From NCBI GenBank assembly GCA_020052975.1, contig JAGVOC010000272.1, forward strand, positions 1 through 27,142: a DNA stretch of 27,142 bases, in the 5' to 3' direction. The translations under genes were made by a program, and so were the position numbers. The notes below the pieces were generated by a model. It was not told the DNA's origin. It saw nothing but the letters and a program-made list of their open reading frames with translations, and ran no database searches. This DNA is from Desulfobacterales bacterium (GTDB lineage: Bacteria > Desulfobacterota > Desulfobacteria > Desulfobacterales > RPRI01). Below are positions 1 to 8,343 of the stretch, one piece after another (position 1 is the stretch's first letter; the number at the start of each line of letters is the position of its first letter).

Positions 1-70
1 GAGAAGAACAGTTTCGAATCTGGAGAGACGGCAGCGAATGACATTGTCAGAAGTTGCCGTCTTAAGAAAG

Positions 71-89
71 CCACCGACAAGGTCGGTGG
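71..89. repeat. Perfect palindrome CCACCGAC-AAG-GTCGGTGG
   Basis: An 8-bp perfect stem with a 3-nt loop. There is no T-run after the second arm, so it is not a classical intrinsic terminator. An almost identical structure (two base changes, both compensated) lies at 26991-27009 on the other side of the cluster. The pair looks like a REP-type or otherwise dispersed palindromic repeat. The first 41 bases of the window hold a frame ending in TGA at 39-41 that could be the tail of an upstream gene, but it is too short to identify. Confidence 0.6.
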
Positions 90-143
90 TAGTTTACTCC
101 GCGCTAAAAGACTGGTTGCCACCAGTTATTTACAATTCACTAA

Positions 144-494
144 TTTCTTGTACGTTTGGAGTTGGAAATCCTGTCCTATGCATGTAAGGACATCATTCAA
201 AAAAACAGGCTGCTCAAGGGAATGGGAAAGGGCAAGCGTGCGTTTCTTCTGGCTGCTGGCTCGAGTATCAACCAGAAAAACCTCAAGCCGCTGGCTGGCG
301 AAGATTGTTTCAGCATCAGCAACTTTTATCTTCATAACGATATTCAAACGATCAATCCTGCTTTCCACGGATTTGCCCCTTATCACGAGCCCCTTATTCT
401 GGAAAACTATTACATAAAACAACCGGATATAGACGTTATGCAAATGAAAAAGCTATATTTTGACAAAGACGCATCATTCCGGGGATTCAGATAA
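144..494 (+). pseudogene. Truncated N-terminal fragment of a CstI sialyltransferase/DUF115-like surface-glycan protein
   Basis: The open frame following a stop at about 141 encodes roughly 115 residues. It contains a basic KGKR segment, then AFLLAAGSSINQKNLKPL and a stretch with SNFYLHNDIQTINPAFHGFAPYH. The 'xxxAxGxSLNxxdLxxL...f.vN.fyl' pattern is what I recall from the nucleotide-binding N-terminus of CstI/CstII-type sialyltransferases and the related DUF115/MptE-like proteins of glycan loci. Those proteins normally exceed 250 residues. Here the recognisable part ends near base 410, is followed by about 25 unrelated-looking residues, and stops at 494. No ATG with a ribosome site precedes it: candidate starts are TTG at 156 and ATG at 222. 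I infer a gene remnant left by a deletion or rearrangement at the cluster edge. The family assignment is from memory of the motif only. Confidence 0.5.
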
Positions 495-516
495 TATTGA
501 GGAATTGCAGAAATTT

Positions 517-2469
517 ATGCTTACCAATATAGGTCGCTGTTCAAAGGTTATCTGGGCTGAGCGATTGACGGTCCTGGATTGTCTTTATCTTTATATTAAA
601 TGTCTACTGTCTGATACATGCGTGCATTATGATAAACACAGTATAACACGGAATGGTGCCATTCTCCTTAAGATTCTCAAAATAGTCAGAGCGAACCGCA
701 TTTTTAGAGATGTAAAATTGACGCTTCAGGCGATTAGTGCACCTCATCCACATCAGATACGGGACAGAGTTGATGAAATAATCGATATGTTTCTTGGAGA
801 GCGATTAGCAGGCGTGCCCGGATGGAAGACGCAGATGGTCCGCTCCTATATCGCTTCCGCGATTCTTGGGAAAGTTGAATTCGCGGCCATGGTTGAAGCC
901 AAGAGAGGGGGTGATGCCGGGCGTCATGAACTCTTTCTCGAACGAGATCCCATTAATTCAGTACTTAAATCTTTTTTGGAGGACAGAGGGTTTCGTGTGT
1001 TGGAGTCAATATCGTTTTTGAAGCATTTCATTCTTATAGCGCGGCCGTTTCGCGATTTCTATCGAGCTTTATTGGGGTTTGTGAAAAAGCGCAAAGATGC
1101 TTTCACCGAGAGCACAAGACCTGCCATATGGGTCGAATATAATGACCTCGTCTTGCCTCTGAACCGGTTTTATCTGTTCTGGTATAAGCACGTTGACACG
1201 GCTAATTTTGATGTGGTCTGCTATTTTGACAGAACTGATACGACGCCAAACTTAAAGAGGACAAGCGCATTAGAAAAAGAAGGTTTGAAGTGGGTGGATT
1301 GTGCTGACCCAATTCAGCTTGCGCATTTTCGTTTGACGGATATTTATGCCATGATAAAATTACTTGTTACCTTAAAAGAAGGGCATACATGGTGGCTGCG
1401 CTTGTTATGGATACGATATCAGATATTTTATGAGGCGTACCGCTTAGTGTTCCGCCGCTTTCGTGTCAAAATGTTGATGCAACATCAGGAGGGATTATGG
1501 TTGCAGATGCCGCAGGCGAAGGCTATCGAGGAAGAAGGTGGCATCATGGTAGGTTTTCACTGGTCAAACTACCCTCTCCCGAATTTGCAAACACACCTAA
1601 AGCCACAGCAGGTATTCTTTGTTTGGGGTAAGGCAATGCTTGAAACGCTTTATGTAAACGGGAATTCCTGTCGCTATATTCTGCCTTCTGGGGTATGGAT
1701 GCTCTCGCAGGATGAATCTCTACCGAATACTAACCAGATGTTTGATGATTGTGATTTTATTCTGGGCATTTTTGACTCATCCGTCGCGCACAACGCATAC
1801 CAAACTCCCGAAGCATTAGAATTGTTTTATATAACTATTCTTGAGCTTCTTGAGAAGAATCGTAATTGGGGAGGTGTTATTAAAAGTAAAAAATGGGGTG
1901 TGGCGGATCTTAAAGGCATGCTCCCGCAAGGCAGCAAAATCGCTAAACAGATTAATAAGCTTATTCGGGATAAAAGAGTGGTTTTTCTTGATTGGATTGT
2001 CAATCCAGTGACGGTCGCAATGAAAGTTGATCTGTCGGTTTGTTTTGGCTTCAGCTCTGTTGGTGTAATGGCCGGTGCTTTGGGGCGCAAGGCGATACAC
2101 TGGGATTGTGCTGGGCATCTAAATCATCCTATTTACCGCAACAAGCAACAAAAGGTGCTCTACTTATCACTCGAGGAATTTAAGAATGCAATTATAATTT
2201 CTTCGAGAGGTGATGTTACAATAGGTGATTTTTCTCTGTGGGGAAAAGACTTCAACTATTTCGACGATTTATTGGCACCGCAGAGAGTGGGAAGATTTAT
2301 TTCGAACTATATGGAAGAGGTTATTGCGACTGCTAATGCCAAGCATTCCATGGATTTTTCAGCAAACCTATACGTGGAGGAAAATTCTGTAAATATGGAC
2401 TTTTTTGAGATTAGTAACTGGTGGGGTCCATTACATAATAATGTCGGCAAGGAGGTCAACACAGTATGA
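517..2469 (+). CDS. Large GT-B-like surface polysaccharide biosynthesis protein (function unknown)
   Basis: About 650 residues with no signal peptide or convincing membrane span, so probably a cytoplasmic or peripheral protein. I cannot name a family with confidence. The C-terminal third has the look of capsule/CDP-glycerol-type GT-B transferases: a lysine- and tryptophan-rich segment near residue 450, then near residue 511 a GFSS motif followed by [15 protein letters not shown]. That resembles the 'S-S-x-x-x-E/G-A-x-x-G-x-x-x-I' nucleotide-sugar loop of such enzymes. It sits first in the intact gene run and its stop overlaps the next start (ATGA). The start is uncertain: ATG 517 has GAGGA 13 nt upstream, but the frame is open back to a TTG at 460. 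A second protein of similar size and general type closes the cluster at 25057-26970. A role in glycan transfer or assembly is inferred from the fold-like motif and location only. Confidence 0.6.
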   Translation: MLTNIGRCSKVIWAERLTVLDCLYLYIKCLLSDTCVHYDKHSITRNGAILLKILKIVRANRIFRDVKLTLQAISAPHPHQIRDRVDEIIDMFLGERLAGVPGWKTQMVRSYIASAILGKVEFAAMVEAKRGGDAGRHELFLERDPINSVLKSFLEDRGFRVLESISFLKHFILIARPFRDFYRALLGFVKKRKDAFTESTRPAIWVEYNDLVLPLNRFYLFWYKHVDTANFDVVCYFDRTDTTPNLKRTSALEKEGLKWVDCADPIQLAHFRLTDIYAMIKLLVTLKEGHTWWLRLLWIRYQIFYEAYRLVFRRFRVKMLMQHQEGLWLQMPQAKAIEEEGGIMVGFHWSNYPLPNLQTHLKPQQVFFVWGKAMLETLYVNGNSCRYILPSGVWMLSQDESLPNTNQMFDDCDFILGIFDSSVAHNAYQTPEALELFYITILELLEKNRNWGGVIKSKKWGVADLKGMLPQGSKIAKQINKLIRDKRVVFLDWIVNPVTVAMKVDLSVCFGFSSVGVMAGALGRKAIHWDCAGHLNHPIYRNKQQKVLYLSLEEFKNAIIISSRGDVTIGDFSLWGKDFNYFDDLLAPQRVGRFISNYMEEVIATANAKHSMDFSANLYVEENSVNMDFFEISNWWGPLHNNVGKEVNTV

Positions 2470-3536
2470 CCATGCTGATCGAGTCTGCTTTCTTCGATAT
2501 TGACGGGGTGTTGACAGATGGAGCTGTGTATGTAAACGCAGATGGGCTTGAGTCAAAACGCATTGTTTTTGATGACATAGACGCAATATTCGAACTCAAG
2601 AGGGCTGGTGTGAAAATTGGTTTTGTTACAGGTGAAAACAATTCATTCACAGAATATGTGCAAAGGAGGTTTTCACCTAATTTCTTCACAAGTGGTTGTC
2701 GTGATAAGCTTTCATGGTTTCGCGAATTGATAAATAGAGAAGGGTTGAAAGCAGAAACCTCGTGTTTTGTGGGTGATTCGAAAAAGGATGTAGATCTGCT
2801 CAGATTCCTGGACTTCAGCTTTGTACCTGCTAACGTTGACGAGCAAATCAAAGCAGCCGCAAAATTCGTGCTAAAATCTTCAAGAGGTAGCGGGGCAATC
2901 AAAGAAACGGTCGAATTCATCTTTCAAAAAAACAATACCACGAATTTTCAAGATGGCTTTTGGCGTGAAAAACTGTCTGAACATGTAAAGACTGTTACTC
3001 TTATGGAGAATACAGATTTTTATGTGTCGGTTACTGCGGCGACTACAGTAATAATTAATGCTCTTAGAGCGGGGAAAAAACTTCTGCTCTGCGGGAATGG
3101 GGGTAGTGCCTCAGATTCACAGCATATTGCAACCGAGCTTGTCAGCAGATTTCTCCTTGAACGCAAAGCGCTTGATGCAGAAGCGCTGAGTGTGAACACT
3201 TCATCTTTGACTGCAATTGGCAACGATTATAATTTTGATAAAATATTCTCCCGTCAGGTCGAAGCGAAGGGACGTTCTGGAGATGTGTTGCTTGGAATAT
3301 CAACAAGCGGAAACTCGAAGAATGTTGTGGAAGCGATGGCCTCGGCAAAAAAGGTGGGGATGAAGACGATAGGGCTTACGGGGAGCAATCACACAGGAAA
3401 TGCCATTAGCAGGCAGGCCGATATCTGCATTTGTGTTCCCTCTAATTCCACGCCACGTATTCAGGAGTGCCACATCCTAATTGGCCATATGATGTGTGAA
3501 ATGATAGAAAATAAATTAACTGTTAAGGAGGCATAA
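2466..3536 (+). CDS. Fusion: KdsC-like HAD phosphatase + GmhA-like SIS sugar-phosphate isomerase
   Basis: A 356-residue two-domain cytoplasmic enzyme. Residues 5-155 are a KdsC-type HAD phosphatase without cap: [11 protein letters not shown] gives nucleophile D11 and acid/base D13, T55 is motif II, and GDSKKD (103-108) is the Mg2+-binding motif IV. Residues about 165-356 are a GmhA-type SIS domain: [12 protein letters not shown] (209-220), E224 at the position of the GmhA catalytic Glu, a STSGNS phosphate loop, and H336 in IQECH at the GmhA catalytic His position. In the Kdo pathway a SIS isomerase and KdsC act on either side of the PEP condensation, and the next gene encodes a PEP-condensing enzyme. 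This protein therefore plausibly supplies an aldose phosphate and later dephosphorylates the ulosonate phosphate. A strong AAGGAGG (2449-2455) lies 10 nt before ATG 2466. The substrate chain length is not determinable. Confidence 0.85.
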   Translation: MTMLIESAFFDIDGVLTDGAVYVNADGLESKRIVFDDIDAIFELKRAGVKIGFVTGENNSFTEYVQRRFSPNFFTSGCRDKLSWFRELINREGLKAETSCFVGDSKKDVDLLRFLDFSFVPANVDEQIKAAAKFVLKSSRGSGAIKETVEFIFQKNNTTNFQDGFWREKLSEHVKTVTLMENTDFYVSVTAATTVIINALRAGKKLLLCGNGGSASDSQHIATELVSRFLLERKALDAEALSVNTSSLTAIGNDYNFDKIFSRQVEAKGRSGDVLLGISTSGNSKNVVEAMASAKKVGMKTIGLTGSNHTGNAISRQADICICVPSNSTPRIQECHILIGHMMCEMIENKLTVKEA

Positions 3537-4379
3537 ATGTCAGTATTCATCATTGCGGAAATCGGCATCAATCACAATGGAGACATGGGTATTGCAAAAG
3601 AACTCATCCGTCTTGCAAAGGATGCAGGTTGTGATGCCGTGAAATTTCAAAAAAGAAGTATTGATCGTGTTTACACGAAGGAATTACTGGACTCACCTCG
3701 AGAAAGTCCGTGGGGAACAACTCAGCGGCAACAGAAGGAAGGTCTGGAATTTAATTATGAACAGTACAAGGAAATCGATTCCTACTGTAGTGAGCTTGGA
3801 ATTGAATGGTTTGCCTCGGCATGGGATATTGAAAGCAAGAAATTTCTGAGGCAATTTAACTTGAAATATAATAAAGTCGCATCTGCAATGCTTGTTTACG
3901 AAGAACTGCTTAAAGAAATCGCTTCTGAAAAAAAATATACTTTCATTTCGACTGGAGGCAGCTTGATCGAGGACATTGAGAAGGCTGTAGACATATTCAG
4001 AAAGGCTGATTGCCCCTTTGAACTGATGTACTGCAAGGGTGTTTATCCTATGCGTGACGAAGACGCAAATCTCCGGTGCATAGAAACACTGAGAAAACAT
4101 TTTAATTGTAAAGTTGGATATAGCGGCCACGAGGTCGGTCTGGCGATTTCATATGCTGCTGCGGCATTGGGAGCTACATCCCTGGAACGCCACATAACGC
4201 TCAGTCGCGCGATGTATGGTTCAGATCAGGCAGCTTCTATAGAGCCAGCAGGATTACGAATGCTGGTCGGCTCTGTCAGGAAGATTGAAAATGCTTTGGG
4301 AAATGGGGTTATCAAGATCCTCGACAGTGAAGAGTCTGTCATGAAAAAGTTGAGAGCGCATATTCCGGAAGTCCATTAA
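3537..4379 (+). CDS. NeuB-family ulosonate synthase lacking the SAF domain
   Basis: PEP-dependent condensing enzyme of the NeuB/SpsE family (sialic, legionaminic, pseudaminic and KDN-type acid synthases). Visible signatures are AEIGINHNG (7-15), AVKFQ (34-38), and the two metal-binding His residues H198 in GYSGH and H219 in LERHITL. These are 21 residues apart, as in meningococcal NeuB. The protein is 280 residues, against about 340-350 for typical NeuB: it stops after the TIM barrel and lacks the C-terminal antifreeze-like SAF domain that caps the partner active site in the classical dimer. The start directly follows the upstream stop and has AAGGAGG at 3525-3531, so it is translationally coupled to the phosphatase/isomerase fusion. 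The expected reaction is PEP plus an aldose (or aldose phosphate) giving a 3-deoxy-2-ulosonic acid. The acceptor sugar is unknown. Confidence 0.87.
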   Translation: MSVFIIAEIGINHNGDMGIAKELIRLAKDAGCDAVKFQKRSIDRVYTKELLDSPRESPWGTTQRQQKEGLEFNYEQYKEIDSYCSELGIEWFASAWDIESKKFLRQFNLKYNKVASAMLVYEELLKEIASEKKYTFISTGGSLIEDIEKAVDIFRKADCPFELMYCKGVYPMRDEDANLRCIETLRKHFNCKVGYSGHEVGLAISYAAAALGATSLERHITLSRAMYGSDQAASIEPAGLRMLVGSVRKIENALGNGVIKILDSEESVMKKLRAHIPEVH

Positions 4380-4380
4380 T

Positions 4381-5250
4381 ATGAAAGAACATAAGACAAA
4401 CATTCGATGCTATCTTTGCGGAAATGATGAGAAATTCCACAAGGAAGGCGTTGTGCGCGATAATAGTGAAATTGAAGTTCTCAAATGCGATGTCTGCGGG
4501 CTTATATTTCTGGAATCAGCGTCTCATATCAATGAAGGTTTTTATGAAAACTCAGGGATGCATACCGGAGAGGTTTCTCTGGATCGCTGGATTCGAGAAA
4601 CCGCCTGGGATGATGATCGGCGTTTTTCGTATTTACAGAGAAGTATGGAGAATAAAAGTGTTCTTGATGTGGGATGTGGAAACGGAGGTTTTCTCACGCG
4701 GGCGCGTTCGGTTGCCGGGCGCTGCGACGGTGTTGAACCGGAGTCACAGCTTCAGGATCATTTCAGGCGGGAAGGGTTGCGGGTTTATTCTATCATTGAT
4801 GAAGTAAGTGATCGATATGATATCATTACCCTGTTTCATGTGCTTGAGCACATGTCCGACCCTCGATCATCTTTAATTTCGTTAGGAGAAAAACTGCATC
4901 CCCACGGAGAACTGATCATTGAAGTTCCCAATGCCAATGATGCACTTCTTTCTTTATATCAGAGTTCTGATTTCAAGAAATTTGCCTACTGGTCATGTCA
5001 TTTGTTTGTTTTCAATGAAGATACTCTCGCAACGCTCATCAGACAAGCTGGCTATAAAGTGAATTATATAAAACAAATTCAGCGGTATCCGTTGTCGAAT
5101 CATTTGCATTGGCTTTCTCGCGGGAAGCCGGGTGGACATAAGGAATGGGCCTTTCTTGATTCTGCTGAGTTGCATGCCGCCTATGAAAAACAGCTTGCCG
5201 CTCTCGGCTTGTGCGATACCCTGTTGAGCAGTATTCAACGTGCTAATTAA
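4381..5250 (+). CDS. SAM-dependent methyltransferase with N-terminal zinc ribbon
   Basis: 289 residues. The N-terminus carries two CxxC pairs (C10/C13 and C36/C39), a probable structural zinc ribbon. This is followed by a class I Rossmann methyltransferase with motif I VLDVGCGNGGF (D96-G102), an acidic segment near the SAM ribose site, and FHVLEHMSDP typical of family 11/12 methyltransferases. The CxxC-plus-methyltransferase layout is common among sugar C- and O-methyltransferases encoded in polysaccharide clusters. It starts one base after the neuB-like stop and ends at the first noticeable intergenic gap, so it is likely the last gene of the 517-5250 transcription unit. Methylation of a glycan precursor or of the growing chain is inferred. 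A second methyltransferase with the same zinc-ribbon layout lies at 19639-20619. Confidence 0.78.
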   Translation: MKEHKTNIRCYLCGNDEKFHKEGVVRDNSEIEVLKCDVCGLIFLESASHINEGFYENSGMHTGEVSLDRWIRETAWDDDRRFSYLQRSMENKSVLDVGCGNGGFLTRARSVAGRCDGVEPESQLQDHFRREGLRVYSIIDEVSDRYDIITLFHVLEHMSDPRSSLISLGEKLHPHGELIIEVPNANDALLSLYQSSDFKKFAYWSCHLFVFNEDTLATLIRQAGYKVNYIKQIQRYPLSNHLHWLSRGKPGGHKEWAFLDSAELHAAYEKQLAALGLCDTLLSSIQRAN

Positions 5251-5263
5251 CTACATGGAGGTC

Positions 5264-5293
5264 ATGCGCGTTGATATTTTGATCAACAAGTAA
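5264..5293 (+). other. Nine-codon open frame with an internal stem-loop, in a 111-nt gap
   Basis: The gap 5251-5361 contains TGGAGG (5256-5261) just 2 nt before an ATG opening the frame MRVDILINK and then TAA. Inside it, GTTGAT (5270-5275) and ATCAAC (5282-5287) are perfect inverted arms around a 6-nt loop. It could be a leader peptide, the stub of a lost gene, or chance. The short spacing from the Shine-Dalgarno-like motif argues against strong translation. Confidence 0.2.
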
Positions 5294-5311
5294 CCGTTCT
5301 AAGTTAATAGA

Positions 5312-5340
5312 TTGAAAAAGCATAATACGAATGACATATT
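5312..5340 (+). promoter_or_regulatory. Possible sigma70-type promoter before the second methyltransferase
   Basis: TTGAAA (5312-5317), a 17-nt spacer and CATATT (5335-5340) match -35/-10 consensus at about 5/6 and 4/6 positions, 21 nt before the ATG at 5362. This is by eye only, in AT-rich DNA where chance matches are frequent. Confidence 0.25.
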
Positions 5341-5361
5341 TGAAGGAAATTTATAATTGTT

Positions 5362-6279
5362 ATGAAGAATCATGAGGCCTTAGTTCAAGCAACATACAAT
5401 GAACGCTGGAGTGATTGGATAGATGTTTACGATGAGTTGGTTAATAAACTGAATGATCCGGGATATGTTGTTCGCGACCAGACTGTTATTAATCAAATTC
5501 ATCGTGCGGTTATTATGCATAAGTATATACAAATGCATTTTGAACGTGGCGCTAGAATTCTTGATGTGGCTTGTGGAACCGGTTTTAATACTTGCTATCT
5601 AAATAAACAAGGATACAGTGCAATTGGATTTGATTTCAGCCCCACCGCTATCGAACGGGGCAAGAAACTTGAAAATAAATTAGGACTTCCGCAGAGCGCT
5701 TTCCTTCAAGGAGAGCATACCATCCTTAATAATATGCAAGATAATAGTTTTGATGTTGTAATAGCAATGGGGTTCCTTCGATATGTAAGTGCTGAGGTTC
5801 GCGATTATGTTTACAGGAGTGTTCGACGGATTCTTAAGCAAGGTGGCTGCTTTATTCTCACAAATACTAATATCCTTTTTCATTTATTTGCACTTAATGA
5901 CTTTACTCTACGATTTTGGACTGAAGCTATTCAGAGTTTTAGTAATTCTGAATCTCTTCTTGGTGGCGTTTCAATCCATGAAGCCTTATCTCAGCAGATC
6001 ATTCTGCCCAAAAGAGAATATGCAGCGCATAGTGTTAGCAAGCGAACCGTAACACACGAAGAGAATCCTTTGACTTATAGCGAAGTCACTGGAAAGTATG
6101 GTTTTAGTATCGAAGAAACATATTATCCAGATGCCCATTTGTTACCTCCATTTTTAGAAAAAGTGGTTGATCAGGTTTCACTAGACCGCCTCAAAGCAAA
6201 CATTTGTCTCGAAAGATCAAGAGATTGGCGTTCTATGTTTATGTGTTATGAATTTTTGTCTGTGTTAAAGAAGTTATAA
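5362..6279 (+). CDS. Class I SAM-dependent methyltransferase
   Basis: 305 residues with SAM motif I ILDVACGTGFN (D68-G74), an acidic residue in FDFSPTAIERG after strand 2, and a motif IV-like region FDVVIAMGFLRYV, followed by RILKQGGCFILTNTN. It lacks the zinc ribbon seen in the other two methyltransferases, and the C-terminal half is not recognisable. The coding region looks more AT-rich than its neighbours and sits behind a 111-nt gap, suggesting it was inserted into the cluster separately. GAAGGAA lies about 12 nt before the ATG. Its target is probably a sugar hydroxyl, amine or carboxyl in the glycan, but nothing in the sequence fixes this. Confidence 0.75.
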   Translation: MKNHEALVQATYNERWSDWIDVYDELVNKLNDPGYVVRDQTVINQIHRAVIMHKYIQMHFERGARILDVACGTGFNTCYLNKQGYSAIGFDFSPTAIERGKKLENKLGLPQSAFLQGEHTILNNMQDNSFDVVIAMGFLRYVSAEVRDYVYRSVRRILKQGGCFILTNTNILFHLFALNDFTLRFWTEAIQSFSNSESLLGGVSIHEALSQQIILPKREYAAHSVSKRTVTHEENPLTYSEVTGKYGFSIEETYYPDAHLLPPFLEKVVDQVSLDRLKANICLERSRDWRSMFMCYEFLSVLKKL

Positions 6280-6314
6280 ACAGAGGATCATTGGGAATTA
6301 TTAAGTGTAGACCA

Positions 6315-6998
6315 ATGAATAAACATAATTTCGAACATACAGCATTTATTCCGGCCAGGAAGGGAAGCAAGGGGCTCCCCCTTAAAAACCGCTTGTTGTT
6401 TGATGTAACGGCTGATTTTCTTGAGCATGAGGGTTGGTTTCATGAGATTATTGTTTCCACTGATGATGAGTACATTGTAGACAAGGCCAGTAAGCGCGGG
6501 TTTCGAGTTCATCACCGGAGCCCTGAACTTTCTGGCGATGCAGTCTCTATTAAAGCGGTCATTGTGGCCGCGCTAAGGGAATTGAATATTCCACCTGATG
6601 CAGTGATGTGGTTGTTTTATCTCACGATAGTTTACAAAGACCCGGATGATTTTGTTACCGTCCGGAAAATGATTGAGAATTCACATTTCAGAACCGTCTG
6701 TAGTTTTGTGCCCGCCATTACGCATCCATTTAACTGCTGGCGGTATGATGATCGACATGCCTCAATCAGCCAGTATATTCCCAACAATATCTACCGGAGA
6801 CAGGATCTGCCGGATGCCTGGATGCACCATCACTATGTGTGCTGTTTTGAAGCATCTGTCATTGAATCCCTGAATGATGAACTCATCGGAGAAAAGACGG
6901 TTCCTTTCTTTGTGCATAAAGAAAAGGCCGACATGATTATAGAAATTGATACGCCATCAGAATTGGAGCGATGGCAGGCTATCATTAAGGCGAGGTAA
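6315..6998 (+). CDS. Divergent NeuA-like CMP-sugar (acylneuraminate) cytidylyltransferase
   Basis: About 227 residues. The nucleotide-binding signature FIPARKGSKGLPLKN (11-25) is the NeuA/CMP-acylneuraminate synthetase P-loop-like motif. It is followed by EIIVSTDDEYI and, near the C-terminus, a MIIEIDTPSEL segment corresponding to the 'IDID' metal-binding end of NeuA. It would activate a ulosonic acid, presumably the product of the NeuB-like enzyme, with CTP. It is divergent in two places: the segment after KN is short and lacks the usual GKPLI-type sequence, and the normal 'QPTSPLR' stretch reads WLFYLTIVYKDPDDF. The start is ambiguous. ATG 6315 suits the family length but has no clear ribosome site; TTG 6291 is in frame with AGAGGA only 3 nt upstream. 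The 3-nt gap to the next gene indicates an operon. Confidence 0.75.
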   Translation: MNKHNFEHTAFIPARKGSKGLPLKNRLLFDVTADFLEHEGWFHEIIVSTDDEYIVDKASKRGFRVHHRSPELSGDAVSIKAVIVAALRELNIPPDAVMWLFYLTIVYKDPDDFVTVRKMIENSHFRTVCSFVPAITHPFNCWRYDDRHASISQYIPNNIYRRQDLPDAWMHHHYVCCFEASVIESLNDELIGEKTVPFFVHKEKADMIIEIDTPSELERWQAIIKAR

Positions 6999-7001
6999 GG
7001 T

Positions 7002-8339
7002 ATGGAGATTAAAAAGCCGATCATTGATAGGTCAAATCAAATCTACGCGCGGGCAAAAGAGATTATTCCTGCCGGAACACAGACTTTCAGTAAAGGGGTT
7101 ACCCAGTTCGTTGATGGATTTGCCCCAAAATATCTGCAGAGAGGCAAAGGGGCTTATGTTTGGGATGTTGACGGCAATAAGTATCTTGATTATGTCATGG
7201 CCTGTCATCCGCTTATACTTGGCTATGCAGATCCCGACGTTAACAGTGCCGTAATCGAGCAGCTTGAGCTGGGATCTACCTTCAGCCTCATGAATGAGCT
7301 TGAAGTCGATGTCACGGAACTACTTATTGAAGCGATTCCCTGCGCCGAGGCTGCTCGTTTTGGGAAGAATGGTGCTGATGCAACGACGGTCGGTGTGCGG
7401 ATGGCACGTGCGATTACGGGCAGGGATCACATTGTCTATTGCGGCTATCACGGATGGCATGATTGGTATATTGCGAATACGGATTTGAACAGCGGCATTC
7501 CGGAATTCAATCAGCGGCTGGCCCACGCATTCGCCTACAATGATCTTGATAGTCTACAGCAGGTGTTTGAGAAATATCCGGCCGAGATTGCTATTGTCAT
7601 TATGGAGCCATTGACCATTCTTGAGCCGAAGGATAACTTCCTTCATGAAGTAAAAAGAATGACGCATCATTATGGTGCGTTGTTGATGTTTGATGAGGTA
7701 ATTACGGGATTCCGTTTTGCTTATGGCGGTGCTCAGGAACTGACGGGAGTTATTCCTGACCTCACATCTCTGGCAAAGGGGATATCCAATGGCATTCCGC
7801 TGTCTGCAATTGTAGGCAAGCGAGAGTATATGTTCGTGCTGGAAAAAACATTTTTTTCTTTCACCTACGGTGGAGATTGTATAGGACTGGCGGCTGCCAA
7901 GGCCTGCCTGCCCAAGCTAAAACGGGAGAAAGTTTCGGAACACCTGTGGCATGTTGGGACGATTCTTAAAGATGGATTTAATAATCTCTCTGCGATGTAT
8001 GGTCTGAGCGAATATATACAATGCATAGGGTATCCATGCAGGACGATTGTTTCGTTTGATGGGCGTGATGCATATGATCCGCTCGACATGAAGTCATTTT
8101 TTCAGCAGGAACTTATTAGGCGTGGTATCTTGTGGGCGGCATATCATGCATTATCTTATTCGCACACGGAAAACGATATCAATTACAGCCTGACCTGCTA
8201 TGAAGATGTGCTTAAACTATTCAGGAATGTAATCGATAAGAATCTTGAACTCCGTGGACTGATTGAAGGAATTCCTGTGCGCCCAGTTTTCAGAAAGGTT
8301 GCTGATTTCAACTCATATTCACTGAAACAAAAGGTCTGA
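7002..8339 (+). CDS. Class III PLP aminotransferase, glutamate-1-semialdehyde-aminomutase-like
   Basis: 445 residues of the class III (ornithine/GSA) aminotransferase fold. The N-terminal PAGTQTFSKG and the YVWDVDGNKYLDYV beta-hairpin are typical of HemL-like proteins. D231 in LMFDEVITGFR contacts the PLP ring, and K259 in SLAKGISNG is the expected Schiff-base lysine. True HemL for tetrapyrrole synthesis is usually encoded elsewhere. Here the gene sits between a CMP-acid synthetase and sugar-modifying enzymes, so amination of a sugar or ulosonic acid aldehyde/ketone is more likely. Glutamate would be a plausible amino donor. The start ATG 7002 is 3 nt after the previous stop, with AAGGCGAGG-like bases upstream. 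The product is not identifiable from sequence. Confidence 0.83.
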   Translation: MEIKKPIIDRSNQIYARAKEIIPAGTQTFSKGVTQFVDGFAPKYLQRGKGAYVWDVDGNKYLDYVMACHPLILGYADPDVNSAVIEQLELGSTFSLMNELEVDVTELLIEAIPCAEAARFGKNGADATTVGVRMARAITGRDHIVYCGYHGWHDWYIANTDLNSGIPEFNQRLAHAFAYNDLDSLQQVFEKYPAEIAIVIMEPLTILEPKDNFLHEVKRMTHHYGALLMFDEVITGFRFAYGGAQELTGVIPDLTSLAKGISNGIPLSAIVGKREYMFVLEKTFFSFTYGGDCIGLAAAKACLPKLKREKVSEHLWHVGTILKDGFNNLSAMYGLSEYIQCIGYPCRTIVSFDGRDAYDPLDMKSFFQQELIRRGILWAAYHALSYSHTENDINYSLTCYEDVLKLFRNVIDKNLELRGLIEGIPVRPVFRKVADFNSYSLKQKV

Positions 8340-8343
8340 CTCA

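Noticed and set aside
71..89. Rho-independent terminator for an upstream gene
   Set aside because: The stem is GC-rich, but the bases after it (TAGTTTACTCC) hold no T-run, and the same structure recurs at the other end, so a repeat is the better description.
126..443. Minus-strand open frame of 105 codons opposite the left-edge fragment
   Set aside because: No recognisable motif and no ribosome site. The + strand frame shows a family-like nucleotide-binding pattern, so this is a shadow.
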